64,000 nucleotides of DNA from Micromonospora sp. CP22 (lineage in GTDB: Bacteria; Actinomycetota; Actinomycetes; Mycobacteriales; Micromonosporaceae): contig NZ_VCJO01000002.1 in assembly GCF_009712475.1 (NCBI RefSeq), positions 372,001-436,000 on the forward strand, in the 5' to 3' direction. The notes below the pieces were generated by a model. That model had not been told where the DNA came from. It saw only the letters and a list, made by a program, of their open reading frames with translations, and did not search any database. The position numbers and the translations under genes are program-made. Shown in pieces: positions 1 through 8,735 of this stretch; position 1 is the first letter of the stretch, and each line of letters starts with the position of its first letter.

Positions 1-337
1 CCAGGTGCTGCTCCGGAGCGAACCGCACCTCGGCGTAGACCACACCGTCGGCGGCCAGGTCGAGGGCGCACTCCCGGGCCACCCGGCGCAGTGCCGGACC
101 GGTCTGCATGACGGCGACGGTGTGCGCGAAGGTCTCCAGGTAGCGCTCCAGCGAACCCGAGTCCGCCGCCGCCACGAACCAGCGCCCCAGTTCCGCCGCG
201 TCGGTGGTGGGTAGTTCGTGACCGACCTCCGCCGCCAGATCGACGATCGTCGCAGGGCGCAGGCCGCCGTCCAGGTGATCGTGCAGCAGCGCTTTCGGCG
301 CCCTGACGATGTCCTCGTACCGCAGACTCGTGGTCAT
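1..337 (-). CDS. add: Adenosine deaminase, N-terminal part (gene runs off left edge)
   Basis: Purine salvage enzyme that deaminates adenosine/deoxyadenosine to inosine/deoxyinosine in the cytosol. The visible 112 residues start with the family's metal-binding segment: [11 protein letters not shown], with H19 and H21 in the position of the H-x-H zinc ligands, followed by the usual '[10 protein letters not shown]' helix and the [10 protein letters not shown] strand near the cut. The start ATG at 337 gives the standard adenosine deaminase N-terminus; the C-terminal two thirds lie outside the window. It belongs functionally with the nucleoside importer, deoA and cdd genes to its right, although rlmA and a DUF4272 gene intervene. 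Family assignment is firm; substrate is by homology. Confidence 0.93.
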   Translation of the reverse strand, partial: MTTSLRYEDIVRAPKALLHDHLDGGLRPATIVDLAAEVGHELPTTDAAELGRWFVAAADSGSLERYLETFAHTVAVMQTGPALRRVARECALDLAADGVVYAEVRFAPEQHL

Positions 338-395
338 GGCTCGACCCTAGTCCCCGCCGCTGTGCCGGTGCCGGACCGGTAGGGACAATGGCCAG

Positions 396-1271
396 GTGAA
401 CCCAGCAGGACCGGACCCACGGGTGGTCGACCGGCTGCGCTGCCCGGTCTGCGGTGCAGGGCTCGCGGTCGCTCCGGTCGGCACCAGCCACGCATTGCGC
501 TGCCCGCGCCGACACAGCTTCGACGTCGCCCGACAGGGCTATGTCAACCTGCTCACCGGCCGCGCCCCGCACAGTGGCGACACCGCCGAGATGGTCGCCG
601 CCCGGTCGGATTTCCTCGCCGCCGGTCACTACGACGTCATCTCCGCAGCCCTCGCCGAGGCCGCCGTCACCGCGCTCGCGGACTCCCCCACCGACGCGTA
701 CCCCTTGGTGGTGGATGCGGGGGCGGGCACCGGCCGGCACCTCGCCGGGGTGCTGGCGGCGGTGCCCGAGGCGGTCGGGCTCGCGCTGGACATCGCCAAA
801 CCCGCGCTCCGCCGAGCCGCTCGCGCCCACCCTCGGATCACCGCCGCGTTGGCCGACACCTGGCAGCGAATTCCCCTGGCGGACGCCTCGGCAACGCTGG
901 TGCTGAACGTCTTCGCCCCCCGCAACGGCGCCGAGTTCCGCCGGGTCCTCACCCCGACCGGACGGCTGCTGGTGGTGACCCCGGACACCGACCATCTCAC
1001 CGAGTTGGTCGCCGCCCTCGGCCTGCTCCGGGTCGACCCGGCCAAGGCGGACCGGGTGGCCGCCAGCCTGGCCGGTCACTTCACCGAGGAGTCGACGACC
1101 GTGCACCGGCGGCAGCTGACATTGTCCGGCGCGGAGGTGGCCACCCTGGTCGGGATGGGTCCGAGCGCCTGGCACACCGACCCGACGGGGCTGGCCGCCC
1201 GGATCGACGCCCTCGGCGAGCCGGTCCGGGTGACCGTGGCGGTCCGGCTCGGCACCTACCGTCGGAGCTAG
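396..1271 (+). CDS. rlmA: 23S rRNA (guanine-N1)-methyltransferase, RlmA/TlrB-like
   Basis: 291-residue protein with the two-part architecture of RlmA(I)/TlrB enzymes, which N1-methylate a guanine in hairpin 35 of 23S rRNA. The N-terminal zinc ribbon is visible as C16-x2-C19 ... C36-x3-H40 followed by the conserved 'QGYVNLL' segment. A class-I SAM domain follows, with VVDAGAGTGRH as motif I around residue 106 and 'LNVFAPRN' as the motif IV region. The start is GTG at 396. TlrB-type members can give macrolide (tylosin/mycinamicin) resistance; whether this one acts at G748 or G745 cannot be read from the sequence. It overlaps the convergent DUF4272 gene tail-to-tail by 4 bp. Confidence 0.88.
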   Translation: MNPAGPDPRVVDRLRCPVCGAGLAVAPVGTSHALRCPRRHSFDVARQGYVNLLTGRAPHSGDTAEMVAARSDFLAAGHYDVISAALAEAAVTALADSPTDAYPLVVDAGAGTGRHLAGVLAAVPEAVGLALDIAKPALRRAARAHPRITAALADTWQRIPLADASATLVLNVFAPRNGAEFRRVLTPTGRLLVVTPDTDHLTELVAALGLLRVDPAKADRVAASLAGHFTEESTTVHRRQLTLSGAEVATLVGMGPSAWHTDPTGLAARIDALGEPVRVTVAVRLGTYRRS

Positions 1272-1948
1272 GTGGAGAGGTCGACCTCTTCCCAGCCGGG
1301 GGGTTCGTCATGGTAGGGCCCGCGCAGGATCACCGCCCACTCCAACGCCCACCGCCGCTGCCCGATCGCGTTGGCGTCCACCAGGCCCGGCAGCGTCCGC
1401 CCGGCGCGACTGACCTCCAGGTACGACCAGTCCAGGCAGTAGTGCAGGTCGAGCAGGGCGGCCGCGTCCGCCGGATGCTGTGGCGCGGCCAGGATGCGGG
1501 AGCGCCATTGCCGGAAGGTCTCCCCCTCGGCGATGTGCGGCAGCCGCTCCACCAGCCGGTCGTCGGTCGGCATGGTGGGGTCCAGTTGCTTGGTCAGACC
1601 GAGCACCCAGGCCAGCGAGAACAGCGCGTCGTGGTGCAGCACGAAGGAGCGGTGGTCGCCCTTGGCTCCGGTGACGAACTGGAACTCCGGCGGGGTGACC
1701 ATCTCCACCAAGTGCGAGGCGAGCAGCCAACTCATCGCAGCCTGCGGCGGCATGCCGAAGCACCGGGCCAGGATCAGGTGCAGCACGGCAATCCGTGCCT
1801 CGATCTCCGCCGTCGGCCGCAGCTCGATGTTGTCGCCCGGCTCCCAGACCAGCGGAAACTGCGGCGGCGGCAGGGGCAGCCGCAGCCGAGCCAGTTCCTC
1901 CAGGCTCGCCTCACGCACCGCGCGGGGGTCAGGGGCAGGCACGATCAC
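1268..1948 (-). CDS. DUF4272-like protein of unknown function
   Basis: About 226 residues, predicted cytosolic, no signal peptide or membrane segment. It shows the pattern I associate with DUF4272: 'ASLEELARLRLP', then 'RPTAEIEARIAVLHLILARC', and a C-terminal region with paired tryptophans ('WSYLEVSRAGR', 'RRWALEWAV'). A GTG at 1948 has an AGGA seven bases upstream and is preferred; a GTG at 1969 in the same frame is possible. Its stop overlaps the end of the rRNA methyltransferase on the other strand. Function is unknown and nothing in the neighbourhood assigns one. Confidence 0.75.
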   Translation of the reverse strand: MIVPAPDPRAVREASLEELARLRLPLPPPQFPLVWEPGDNIELRPTAEIEARIAVLHLILARCFGMPPQAAMSWLLASHLVEMVTPPEFQFVTGAKGDHRSFVLHHDALFSLAWVLGLTKQLDPTMPTDDRLVERLPHIAEGETFRQWRSRILAAPQHPADAAALLDLHYCLDWSYLEVSRAGRTLPGLVDANAIGQRRWALEWAVILRGPYHDEPPGWEEVDLST

Positions 1949-2053
1949 GGCAACATCCTGTCTGATCACGATGTCTCGGCGCCGACAGTCCCCCCTGGCC
2001 TGCGAGAATAGCGGCCCTCACGCTCCGGCACCATGGCCCGGACCAGGGTTTCG

Positions 2054-3334
2054 TCACTCGATGCGTTCGATCACCAGCGGCGTCACGGCCGGTGGCCGGG
2101 CGGCGACCGTCACCGCACGGGCCGCCTCGGCCAGCGCCGCCGGGATCAGCTCCGCCCGCTCGGCCCGCAGCTCGTAGAGGGGCTCCCCGGCACGCACCGG
2201 ATCACCGGGACGCTTGTGCAGCAGTACGCCAGCTGGCACGCTGACCGGGTCCTCCTTGCGCGCCCGTCCCGCGCCGAGCCGCCACGCCGCCACCCCCATG
2301 GCGTACGCGTCGACCGCCGCGACGTGACCGTCCGTGTCAGCGCGGACCACCTCGATCTCGGCGGCCTCGGGCATCGGCGCGTCCGGGTCGCCACCCTGGG
2401 CCCGGATCATCGACCGCCAGGAGTCCATCGCCTTCCCGTCGCGGAGAGCGGCGGCGGGGTCGGCATCGGGCAGCCCGGCCGCGTCGAGCATCTCCCGGGC
2501 CAGCGCCAGGGTCAGTTCCACCACGTCGGCCGGTCCGCCACCGGCGAGCACCTCCACCGACTCGGTCACCTCGATGCCGTTGCCGATGGCCCGCCCGAGC
2601 GGGGTGGACATGTCGGTGAGCAGGGCGACGGTCTTCACACCGTGCGCGCCGCCGAGTTCCACCATGGTCCGGGCCAGTTCCCGGGCGTCGTCGACCGACT
2701 TCATGAACGCGCCGGAGCCCACCTTCACGTCCAGCACCAGCGCGCCGGTCCCCTCGGCGATCTTCTTGCTCATGATCGAGCTGGCGATCAGCGGGATGGC
2801 CTCGACGGTGGCGGTGACGTCGCGCAGCGCGTACAGCTTGCGGTCGGCCGGGGCGAGGCCCGAGCCGGCGGCGCAGATCACCGCGCCGACGTCCCGCAGT
2901 TGGGCGATGAACTCCGCGTTGGTCAGCGCCGCCCGCCAGCCCGGGATCGACTCCAGCTTGTCCAGCGTGCCGCCGGTGTGCCCGAGCCCGCGCCCGGACA
3001 ACTGCGGCACCGCGGCACCGCAGGCCGCGACCAACGGGGTGAGCGGCAGAGTGATCTTGTCACCGACCCCGCCGGTGGAGTGCTTGTCGACGGTCGGCCG
3101 GGTCACCGCGGACAGGTCGAGCCGCTCACCGCTGGCGATCATCGCGGCCGTCCAGCGGGCGATCTCCGGCCCGGTCATGCCGTTCAGCAGGATCGCCATG
3201 GCCAGCGCCGACATCTGCTCGTCGGCCACCACCCCCCGGGTGTACGCGTCCACCACCCAGTCGATCTGCGCGTCGGAGAGCACCCCCCCATCCCGCTTCA
3301 CCCGAATAACATCAACAGCCGCAAACCCACTCAT
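2054..3334 (-). CDS. deoA: Thymidine (pyrimidine-nucleoside) phosphorylase
   Basis: 426-residue enzyme that phosphorolyses thymidine/deoxyuridine to base and deoxyribose-1-phosphate. It shows the phosphate-binding 'KHSTGGVGDKITL' and the family signature SGRGLGHTGGTLDKLES, plus a C-terminal pyrimidine-nucleoside phosphorylase domain ('GHVAAVDAYAMGVAAWRLG'). The start MSGFAAVDVIR at 3334 is preceded by GGAAG; the open frame continues upstream to 3709 but that part lacks family similarity and overlaps cdd. It is the last gene of the salvage group with cdd and the nucleoside ABC transporter. The 193-bp gap to cdd carries a strong hairpin, so it may have its own promoter or depend on read-through. 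Confidence 0.95.
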   Translation of the reverse strand: MSGFAAVDVIRVKRDGGVLSDAQIDWVVDAYTRGVVADEQMSALAMAILLNGMTGPEIARWTAAMIASGERLDLSAVTRPTVDKHSTGGVGDKITLPLTPLVAACGAAVPQLSGRGLGHTGGTLDKLESIPGWRAALTNAEFIAQLRDVGAVICAAGSGLAPADRKLYALRDVTATVEAIPLIASSIMSKKIAEGTGALVLDVKVGSGAFMKSVDDARELARTMVELGGAHGVKTVALLTDMSTPLGRAIGNGIEVTESVEVLAGGGPADVVELTLALAREMLDAAGLPDADPAAALRDGKAMDSWRSMIRAQGGDPDAPMPEAAEIEVVRADTDGHVAAVDAYAMGVAAWRLGAGRARKEDPVSVPAGVLLHKRPGDPVRAGEPLYELRAERAELIPAALAEAARAVTVAARPPAVTPLVIERIE

Positions 3335-3436
3335 CAGAAGATCTTCCCTAGTCGTCCGGCATACCGGATATGTGCATCGATCGCCGAGGGACCACCATGT
3401 GGTCACCGTCGCACGGCTGGTGACCCACGACGGGCC

Positions 3437-3500
3437 GGGGCCGACCGTGCCCGGCGGAGGGATCAAGCCTGACCGCCCGGAGCCGGGAACGGTCGGCCCC
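3437..3500 (-). repeat. Intergenic hairpin element, copy 1 (conserved 26-nt loop)
   Basis: Arms 3437-3455 and 3482-3500 pair at 18 of 19 positions (one G/A mismatch); two further pairs extend it to 3435/3502. The 26-base loop 3456-3481 contains GATCAAGCCTGACCGCC and is identical except at one base to the loop of copy 2 at 36115-36140, although the stems differ in sequence. It lies 27 bases past the cdd stop in the minus direction, so it could terminate cdd transcription. Flanking GGTTGGG (minus strand) is also shared with copy 2. Confidence 0.8.
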
Positions 3501-3527
3501 GGGCTCCAAGCCCAACCAACGACAAGC

Positions 3528-4229
3528 TCAACCCCAGCGAACCGGAATCTCCGCCGGCGGCTCGCCCTCACCGGCCCAGAAGATGGTGCCGGACGCGTCG
3601 ACCACCACCACCCGGGGCGTACGCGCCAACCCCCAGCCGATCGCCTCCGTCGGGTCGTCCCAGCTCGGGCCCTCCTCCAGCACCCCGGTCTCGGCACCCG
3701 CGTCGTCACCGGCGGATCGTTCCCAGTAGGCCGTCCAGACCTGCTGCCCGGCGGAGAGGTCAGGGTGCACGAAGACGGTGCCCCGCCCCCGCCAGGCGGC
3801 GAGCCGGTCGGGGACCACCGGCACCGGCCGCTCCCCGGTGACCGCCTCGATGTCGGCCACGTCGAAGGCGTGCGGCAGCAGTTCGGCCATCCGCAGCGGC
3901 CCGCCCTTGGCCTCGACGAGGCACTCCGGCCCGCCCTGCTCCCACAGCAGTTGCCGGCAGCGCCCGCACGGCATCAGCGGTTCGCCGGTGGCGTCGACGC
4001 AGGACAGCGCCACGATCCGACCGCCGCCGGTGGCGTGCAACGAGGAGACCACCCCGCACTCGGCGCAGAGCACCACACCGTACGCGGCGTTCTCCACGTT
4101 GCAGCCGACCACGACCCGGCCGTCGTCGACCAGCGCCGCCGCCCCGACCGGAAAGTTCGAGTACGGCACGTACGCGTGTCGCATCACCTCGGTGGCCGCG
4201 GCCCGCAGCCGCTCCCAGTCGATCTCCAT
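3528..4229 (-). CDS. cdd: Cytidine deaminase with a C-terminal extension
   Basis: Hydrolytic deamination of cytidine/deoxycytidine to uridine/deoxyuridine. Residues 1-130 are a complete small cytidine deaminase: 'SNFPVGAA', 'NVENAAYG', zinc ligands in C55-A-E57-C58 with E57 as the proton shuttle, and P87-C88-G-R-C91. Bacterial enzymes of this type normally end near residue 130. This protein continues for about 100 residues (around 136-233) with an Asp/Trp-rich segment ('VWTAYWERS', 'EAIGWGLARTPRVVVVDASG'). I do not recognise the extension. The start ATG is preceded by AGGAGGCAGACC. The gene sits 15 bp downstream of the permease genes, as expected for a nucleoside uptake/salvage operon. Confidence 0.92.
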   Translation of the reverse strand: MEIDWERLRAAATEVMRHAYVPYSNFPVGAAALVDDGRVVVGCNVENAAYGVVLCAECGVVSSLHATGGGRIVALSCVDATGEPLMPCGRCRQLLWEQGGPECLVEAKGGPLRMAELLPHAFDVADIEAVTGERPVPVVPDRLAAWRGRGTVFVHPDLSAGQQVWTAYWERSAGDDAGAETGVLEEGPSWDDPTEAIGWGLARTPRVVVVDASGTIFWAGEGEPPAEIPVRWG

Positions 4230-4244
4230 GGTCTGCCTCCTGGG

Positions 4245-5525
4245 TCAGCCCTTGATGTACGGCTTGCCGTCGGCGGCCGGAGCCCGTACCCGACCGACCA
4301 GCCCGGCCACGGCCAGGATCGTCGCCAGGTAGGGCAGCATGGCCAGGAACTGACCGGGGATGATGCTGTTGATCGCACCCAGGTAGGTGGCCAACTGGTC
4401 GGCGAAGCCGAAGAAGAGCGCGGCGAGCAGCGCGCCGGTCGGGCTCCACCGGCCGAAGATCAGCGCGGCCAGGGCAATGAAGCCCTTACCGCCGATCATG
4501 TTCTTGGTGAACGAGAAGAGCGCCAGCGTGTAGGAGGCGCCACCGATACCGGCCACCGCGCCGGCCATGATCACGTTGCGGTAGCGCAGGCCGAGCACCT
4601 TCACACCCAGGGTGTCCGCCGCCGTCGGGTGCTCACCGACCGACCGGGTCCGCAGCCCCCACCGGGTACGGAACAGCGCGATGTGGATCACGAGCACCAG
4701 CAGCAGGGCCAGGTAGAGGAAGATGTTGCCCCGGAACAGCGCCGGACCGAGCACCGGGATGTCCGACAACAGCGGGATCTCCCAGTTGCTGAAGCGCGGC
4801 GCGCTGTTGTACTTGGCGGCGTCGGTCTGCATCAGCCGCTCGTAGAGGAAGCCGGTGATGCCGACCGCCAGCAGGTTCAGCACGATGCCCATGACCACCT
4901 GGTCGACCAGGTACCGGATGCTGAACACGGCCAGCAGCAGCGAGATGAACGACCCGCCGACGGCGGCGGCGAGCAGGCCGACCCAGACGCTGCCGGAGAT
5001 GCTGCCGAACAACGCGCCGCTGAACGCGCCCATCAGCAGCTGCCCCTCGATCGCCACGTTCACCACGCCGGAGCGCTCGCAGAGCACCCCGGCGAGGGAA
5101 CCGAAGATCAGCGGCAGGGCGAGCAGGAAGGTGCCCCGCACGATGTTGACCAGCGGCATGAAGTTCTGCCCGGTCGGCGCGGCGGAGACCTGCCAGCACA
5201 GGAAGGAGAACACGAAGGCGATCAGACCGACGGCGAGCACCGGGACGAACCAGCGCTTCGGCAGACCGACGAGCATCGCCCCACCGGCGGCCAGCGCGAT
5301 CAGGCCGAAGAGGACCGCACCGACCGTACCGTTGATCTCCAGCGCGGCACCGGCGGCGTCCTCACTGAGCGTGAAGCGGGCCTGCTCGCCGGTGGCGAGC
5401 ACACCGAACAGCACGGTGGCCAGCAGCCCGAGCGCCAGCAGCACCAGGCCGACCTTGCGGGTACGGGTCCAGAAGCCCTCGTCGACCGGCGCGACCGCGA
5501 CGTCGGGAACAGCCGTGGTGGACAT
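4245..5525 (-). CDS. Nucleoside ABC transporter permease (second subunit)
   Basis: 426-residue integral membrane protein of the branched-chain/ribose permease fold (BPD_transp_2), of the type that partners BMP-family lipoproteins in nucleoside import (YufQ/BmpC-like). After a short cytosolic N-terminus there are about ten hydrophobic segments. Conserved features include 'GVLCERSGVVNVAIEGQLL' with the GxVNxAIEGQ pattern, and 'HPTAADTLGVKVLGLRYRNV', the coupling-helix region that contacts the ATPase. The first permease stops 3 bp upstream, so the two are surely co-transcribed. Substrate as nucleosides rather than sugars is inferred from the adjacent cdd, deoA and BMP genes. Confidence 0.9.
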   Translation of the reverse strand: MSTTAVPDVAVAPVDEGFWTRTRKVGLVLLALGLLATVLFGVLATGEQARFTLSEDAAGAALEINGTVGAVLFGLIALAAGGAMLVGLPKRWFVPVLAVGLIAFVFSFLCWQVSAAPTGQNFMPLVNIVRGTFLLALPLIFGSLAGVLCERSGVVNVAIEGQLLMGAFSGALFGSISGSVWVGLLAAAVGGSFISLLLAVFSIRYLVDQVVMGIVLNLLAVGITGFLYERLMQTDAAKYNSAPRFSNWEIPLLSDIPVLGPALFRGNIFLYLALLLVLVIHIALFRTRWGLRTRSVGEHPTAADTLGVKVLGLRYRNVIMAGAVAGIGGASYTLALFSFTKNMIGGKGFIALAALIFGRWSPTGALLAALFFGFADQLATYLGAINSIIPGQFLAMLPYLATILAVAGLVGRVRAPAADGKPYIKG

Positions 5526-5528
5526 GCC

Positions 5529-6854
5529 TCACCAGCCCTTCGCGAGGCTCGTCTGCAACCGGGCGGCCCGTGCGGCCCGGAGCTGGAAGATCGCCTTCAC
5601 CAGGGCCGGCGCGGCGATGAAGATGACGATCAGGGCCTGGAGCACGGTGACCAGCTCCAGCGAGATCCCCGAGTACGACTGCATCCGGTTGCCGCCCGCC
5701 TGCAACGCGCCGAACAGCAGCGCGGCCAGCGCCACCCCCCACGGTTTCACCCGGCCGAGCAGGGCGACCAGGATGCCGTCGAAGCCGATCTGGGCGACCA
5801 CCAGGGGGGTCAGCGCGGCGGCGGTGGTGCCGAGCACCATCTGCGAGCCACCGAGACCGGCCAGCGCCCCGGCGAAAACCATGATCAGCACGTACGTGCG
5901 GGTGACGCTCATGCCCGCGGTGCGGGCGGCGTCCGGGTTGGCGCCCACCGCCCGCAGCTCGAAGCCGAGCGTCGAGCGGTTGAGCAGCCAGGCGACCGCC
6001 CAGGTGGCCAGGACGGCCAGCACGATGCCGGTGTGCGCCCGCAGCGGCTCGCCGAAGATCCGGGGAAGTTGGGCGGAGCTGTCCACGGCCCGGCTGATCG
6101 CGTCGGTGCGGTTCGGGTCCTGCACCCCGTTCTGCACGATCAGCCAGGTGAGGAAGTAGACCGCGATGTAGTTGAGCATGATCGTGTTGATCACCTCGTG
6201 GGCGCCGGTCCGCGCCTTGAGGATGCCCGGGATGAAGCCCCAGATGGCGCCGCCGAGCGCACCGGCCAAGACCGCGACCAGCAGGTGCAGTCCGGGCGGC
6301 AGCGGCAGCAGGAAGCCGGCCAGCGCGGCCAGGATGACGCCCATCGTCGCCTGTCCCTGCGCGCCGATGTTGAACAGGCCGCCACGGAAGGCCAGCGCCA
6401 CCGACAGGCCGGTGAAGACCAGCGGAGCGGTGTAGGTGAGGGTCTCCGAGATCGGGCTGAGCGCCGCGTCGGCGTTGGTCGCGGCCGGATCGAAGATCGA
6501 GCCCTTGAACAGGTTCGCGTACGCCTCGCTGACCAGCGTCCAACTGGCGTTGATCGCGTCCGACGGGCGGGCGGTGATGTAGCTGTAGGTGGCCAGCACG
6601 TCCGGATCAGAAATGATCATCAGTACGGCGCCCACGAGCATCGCCAGCACCAGCGAAAGCAGGGTCACCGTGAAGGTGTTGGCGGCCCAGAGGTTCTCCA
6701 GGAACAGCCGCCCCAGCGTGGGGTGCGGTTCCGGTTCACCGGGTGTGTTGGCCGGCTCGGCGCGTTCGGTGTTGCCGAGCGCGCTCCGGGCGGCCTGGTC
6801 CTCACTCGCCGGTTCCTTGTCCGGGGAACTCGGCTGGGAATTGCGCTCGCTCAT
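5529..6854 (-). CDS. Nucleoside ABC transporter permease (first subunit)
   Basis: 441-residue permease, paralogous in fold to the gene at 4245-5525 (YufP/BmpB-like). It has a charged, probably disordered N-terminus of about 55 residues, then multiple membrane segments. The typical '[19 protein letters not shown]' and the coupling segment '[18 protein letters not shown]' are present. It overlaps the ATPase gene by 4 bp (ATGA), indicating translational coupling. Expected to form a heterodimeric channel with the other permease in the cytoplasmic membrane. Confidence 0.9.
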   Translation of the reverse strand: MSERNSQPSSPDKEPASEDQAARSALGNTERAEPANTPGEPEPHPTLGRLFLENLWAANTFTVTLLSLVLAMLVGAVLMIISDPDVLATYSYITARPSDAINASWTLVSEAYANLFKGSIFDPAATNADAALSPISETLTYTAPLVFTGLSVALAFRGGLFNIGAQGQATMGVILAALAGFLLPLPPGLHLLVAVLAGALGGAIWGFIPGILKARTGAHEVINTIMLNYIAVYFLTWLIVQNGVQDPNRTDAISRAVDSSAQLPRIFGEPLRAHTGIVLAVLATWAVAWLLNRSTLGFELRAVGANPDAARTAGMSVTRTYVLIMVFAGALAGLGGSQMVLGTTAAALTPLVVAQIGFDGILVALLGRVKPWGVALAALLFGALQAGGNRMQSYSGISLELVTVLQALIVIFIAAPALVKAIFQLRAARAARLQTSLAKGW

Positions 6855-8542
6855 GCCTTCTTGTCCTCGCTACCCTCAGGGGCAGGTGCCACGCCATCGG
6901 TGGTGGCCGTGACGTCCCGGTCGGTGATCGCCTGGGTGCCGGCGTCGGATGACACGTCCGCGTCGGCGGTGGCCGCCACGTCCGGGTCGGTGGTCGCCGT
7001 CGGCACGGTCCCGTCGTCCGGGGAGCCGCCCGTGGCGTCCGGGGTGATGCCGGCCATCAGCAGGCCGATCTCCTCACGGGGGGTGTCCGGGCCGACCACG
7101 CCGATGATCCGCCCGCGGTACATCACCGCGACCCGGTCGGCCAGCCCGATGACCTCGTCCAACTCGCTGGAGACCACCAGCACGGCGGTGCCGATGTCCC
7201 GCTCGTGGATGACCCGGCTGTGGATGAACTCGATCGAGCCGACATCCACCCCCCGGGTCGGTTGGGCGGCGATGAAGAGCTTCAGCGGCCGGGACAGCTC
7301 CCGGGCCACGATCACCTTCTGCTGGTTGCCGCCGGAGAGGGTGCCGACCGGCGCGTCGGCCGACGAGGTCCGTACGTCGAACTGCTCGATCCGTTCCGCC
7401 GCCGACCTGCCGATCTCGTCCGGTCGCAGCGACAGGCCGCGACCGAAGGGCGGCCGGTCGTACATGTCCAGCACCAGGTTCTCGGCGACGCTGAACTCCT
7501 TGACCAGCCCGTCGACGCTGCGGTCCTCCGGCACGTAGCCGACGCCCGCCCGGAGCACCTTCTTGGTCGACCAGCCGTCGATCCGCTGCCCGTCCAGGGT
7601 GACCGTGCCGGCGAGCACCGGCCGCAACCCCATGATCGCTTCGATCAGTTCGGTCTGGCCGTTGCCCTGCACGCCCGCGACGCCGAGCACCTCGCCCGCG
7701 CGTACCGTCAGGTCGACGCCGTCCACCGCGCGAACCTGACGGTCGTCGTCGACGACCAGGCCGGCGATCTCCAGGACCGGCTCGCCCGGGGTCGCCGGGG
7801 CCTTGTCCACGGTGAGCCGGACGGTGCGGCCGACCATCAACGCGGCCAGTTCGTCCCGGCTGGCCTCCGGCGAGGCCGTGCCCACGGTCTTTCCGCGCCT
7901 GATCACGGTGATCCGGTCAGCGATCGCCTTGACCTCGCCGAGCTTGTGGGTGATGAAGACGATCGACTTGCCGGCGGCCTTGAGCGACCGCATCACCGCG
8001 AGCAGTTCCTCGGTCTCCTGCGGGGTGAGCACCGCCGTCGGCTCGTCCAGGATGAGCAGGTCCACGTCGCGGGTGAGCGCCTTGACGATCTCCACCCGCT
8101 GCTGGACGCCGACCGGCAGGTCCTCGATCACCGCGTCCGGGTCGACCCGCAGGTTGTACCGCTCGGAGACCTCGGCGACCTCGCGCCGGGCGCGACGCCG
8201 GTCCAGGAAGCCGGCGATGCCGCCGCGCACCTGCTCGGCACCGAGCATGATGTTCTCGGTGACGGTGAAAACGGGCACGAGCATGAAGTGTTGGTGCACC
8301 ATGCCGATGCCGGCGGCGATCGCGTCCGAGGGGCCGCGCAGCTTCAACGGCTCGCCGTCGACCAGGATCTCACCCTCGTCGGGCTGGTAGAGCCCGTAGA
8401 GCACGTTCATCAGGGTCGACTTGCCGGCGCCGTTCTCGCCGAGCAGGGCATGGATCTCTCCAGGCTCCACCGTGAGGTCGATGTGGTCGTTGGCGACCAG
8501 ATCACCGAACCGCTTGGTGATGCCGCGCAGTTCGAGTCTCAG
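6851..8542 (-). CDS. Nucleoside/sugar-type ABC transporter ATP-binding protein (double NBD)
   Basis: About 563 residues with two fused nucleotide-binding domains, as in ribose/nucleoside importers. NBD1 has Walker [10 protein letters not shown], a Walker B '[13 protein letters not shown]' and an H-loop 'FITHKL'. NBD2 has a degenerate Walker A (GVQGNGQTE), the signature LSGGNQQK and '[14 protein letters not shown]' in place of a consensus Walker B, the usual asymmetry in this class. Residues after about 500 are an acidic low-complexity tail. Similarity begins at [13 protein letters not shown], and the only suitable start there is a CTG at 8542, with GGAGG five bases upstream; no in-frame ATG/GTG/TTG fits. 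The frame is open to an ATG at 8716 but that part looks non-coding. Confidence 0.9.
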   Translation of the reverse strand: MRLELRGITKRFGDLVANDHIDLTVEPGEIHALLGENGAGKSTLMNVLYGLYQPDEGEILVDGEPLKLRGPSDAIAAGIGMVHQHFMLVPVFTVTENIMLGAEQVRGGIAGFLDRRRARREVAEVSERYNLRVDPDAVIEDLPVGVQQRVEIVKALTRDVDLLILDEPTAVLTPQETEELLAVMRSLKAAGKSIVFITHKLGEVKAIADRITVIRRGKTVGTASPEASRDELAALMVGRTVRLTVDKAPATPGEPVLEIAGLVVDDDRQVRAVDGVDLTVRAGEVLGVAGVQGNGQTELIEAIMGLRPVLAGTVTLDGQRIDGWSTKKVLRAGVGYVPEDRSVDGLVKEFSVAENLVLDMYDRPPFGRGLSLRPDEIGRSAAERIEQFDVRTSSADAPVGTLSGGNQQKVIVARELSRPLKLFIAAQPTRGVDVGSIEFIHSRVIHERDIGTAVLVVSSELDEVIGLADRVAVMYRGRIIGVVGPDTPREEIGLLMAGITPDATGGSPDDGTVPTATTDPDVAATADADVSSDAGTQAITDRDVTATTDGVAPAPEGSEDKKA

Positions 8543-8689
8543 CGCAACCTCCTGGAGTGCGAAGCGATGGTGCAGCGTAGCTGCTGACGAGCGGCACGGC
8601 GTCGGCCGAACCGGTGGCGCGGATCGGCCGCTGCGGCACTGCGGGTGAACCCCGCGCCCCAGCGGCCGGAACGTTGTGTGGCTCTGCTC

Positions 8690-8730
8690 GTCGGCCGCCC
8701 CCGGTGATCGTCTCACCGGGGACGGCCGAC
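8690..8730 (-). terminator. Hairpin after the BMP lipoprotein gene
   Basis: Arms 8690-8707 and 8713-8730 pair almost completely around a 5-base loop, five bases past the stop of the lipoprotein gene in the direction of transcription. No T-run follows. In a binding-protein-first ABC operon such an intercistronic hairpin usually acts as a partial terminator or 3' stabiliser, giving more binding protein than permease; this role is inferred. Confidence 0.65.
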
Positions 8731-8735
8731 CCGGG

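Noticed and set aside
2334..7538. A 1,734-codon open frame on the plus strand across the nucleoside operon
   Set aside because: It is antisense to deoA, cdd, both permeases and the ATPase, all with strong family motifs; its composition (Ser/Arg/His/Gln/Glu-rich) is typical of GC-rich shadow frames.
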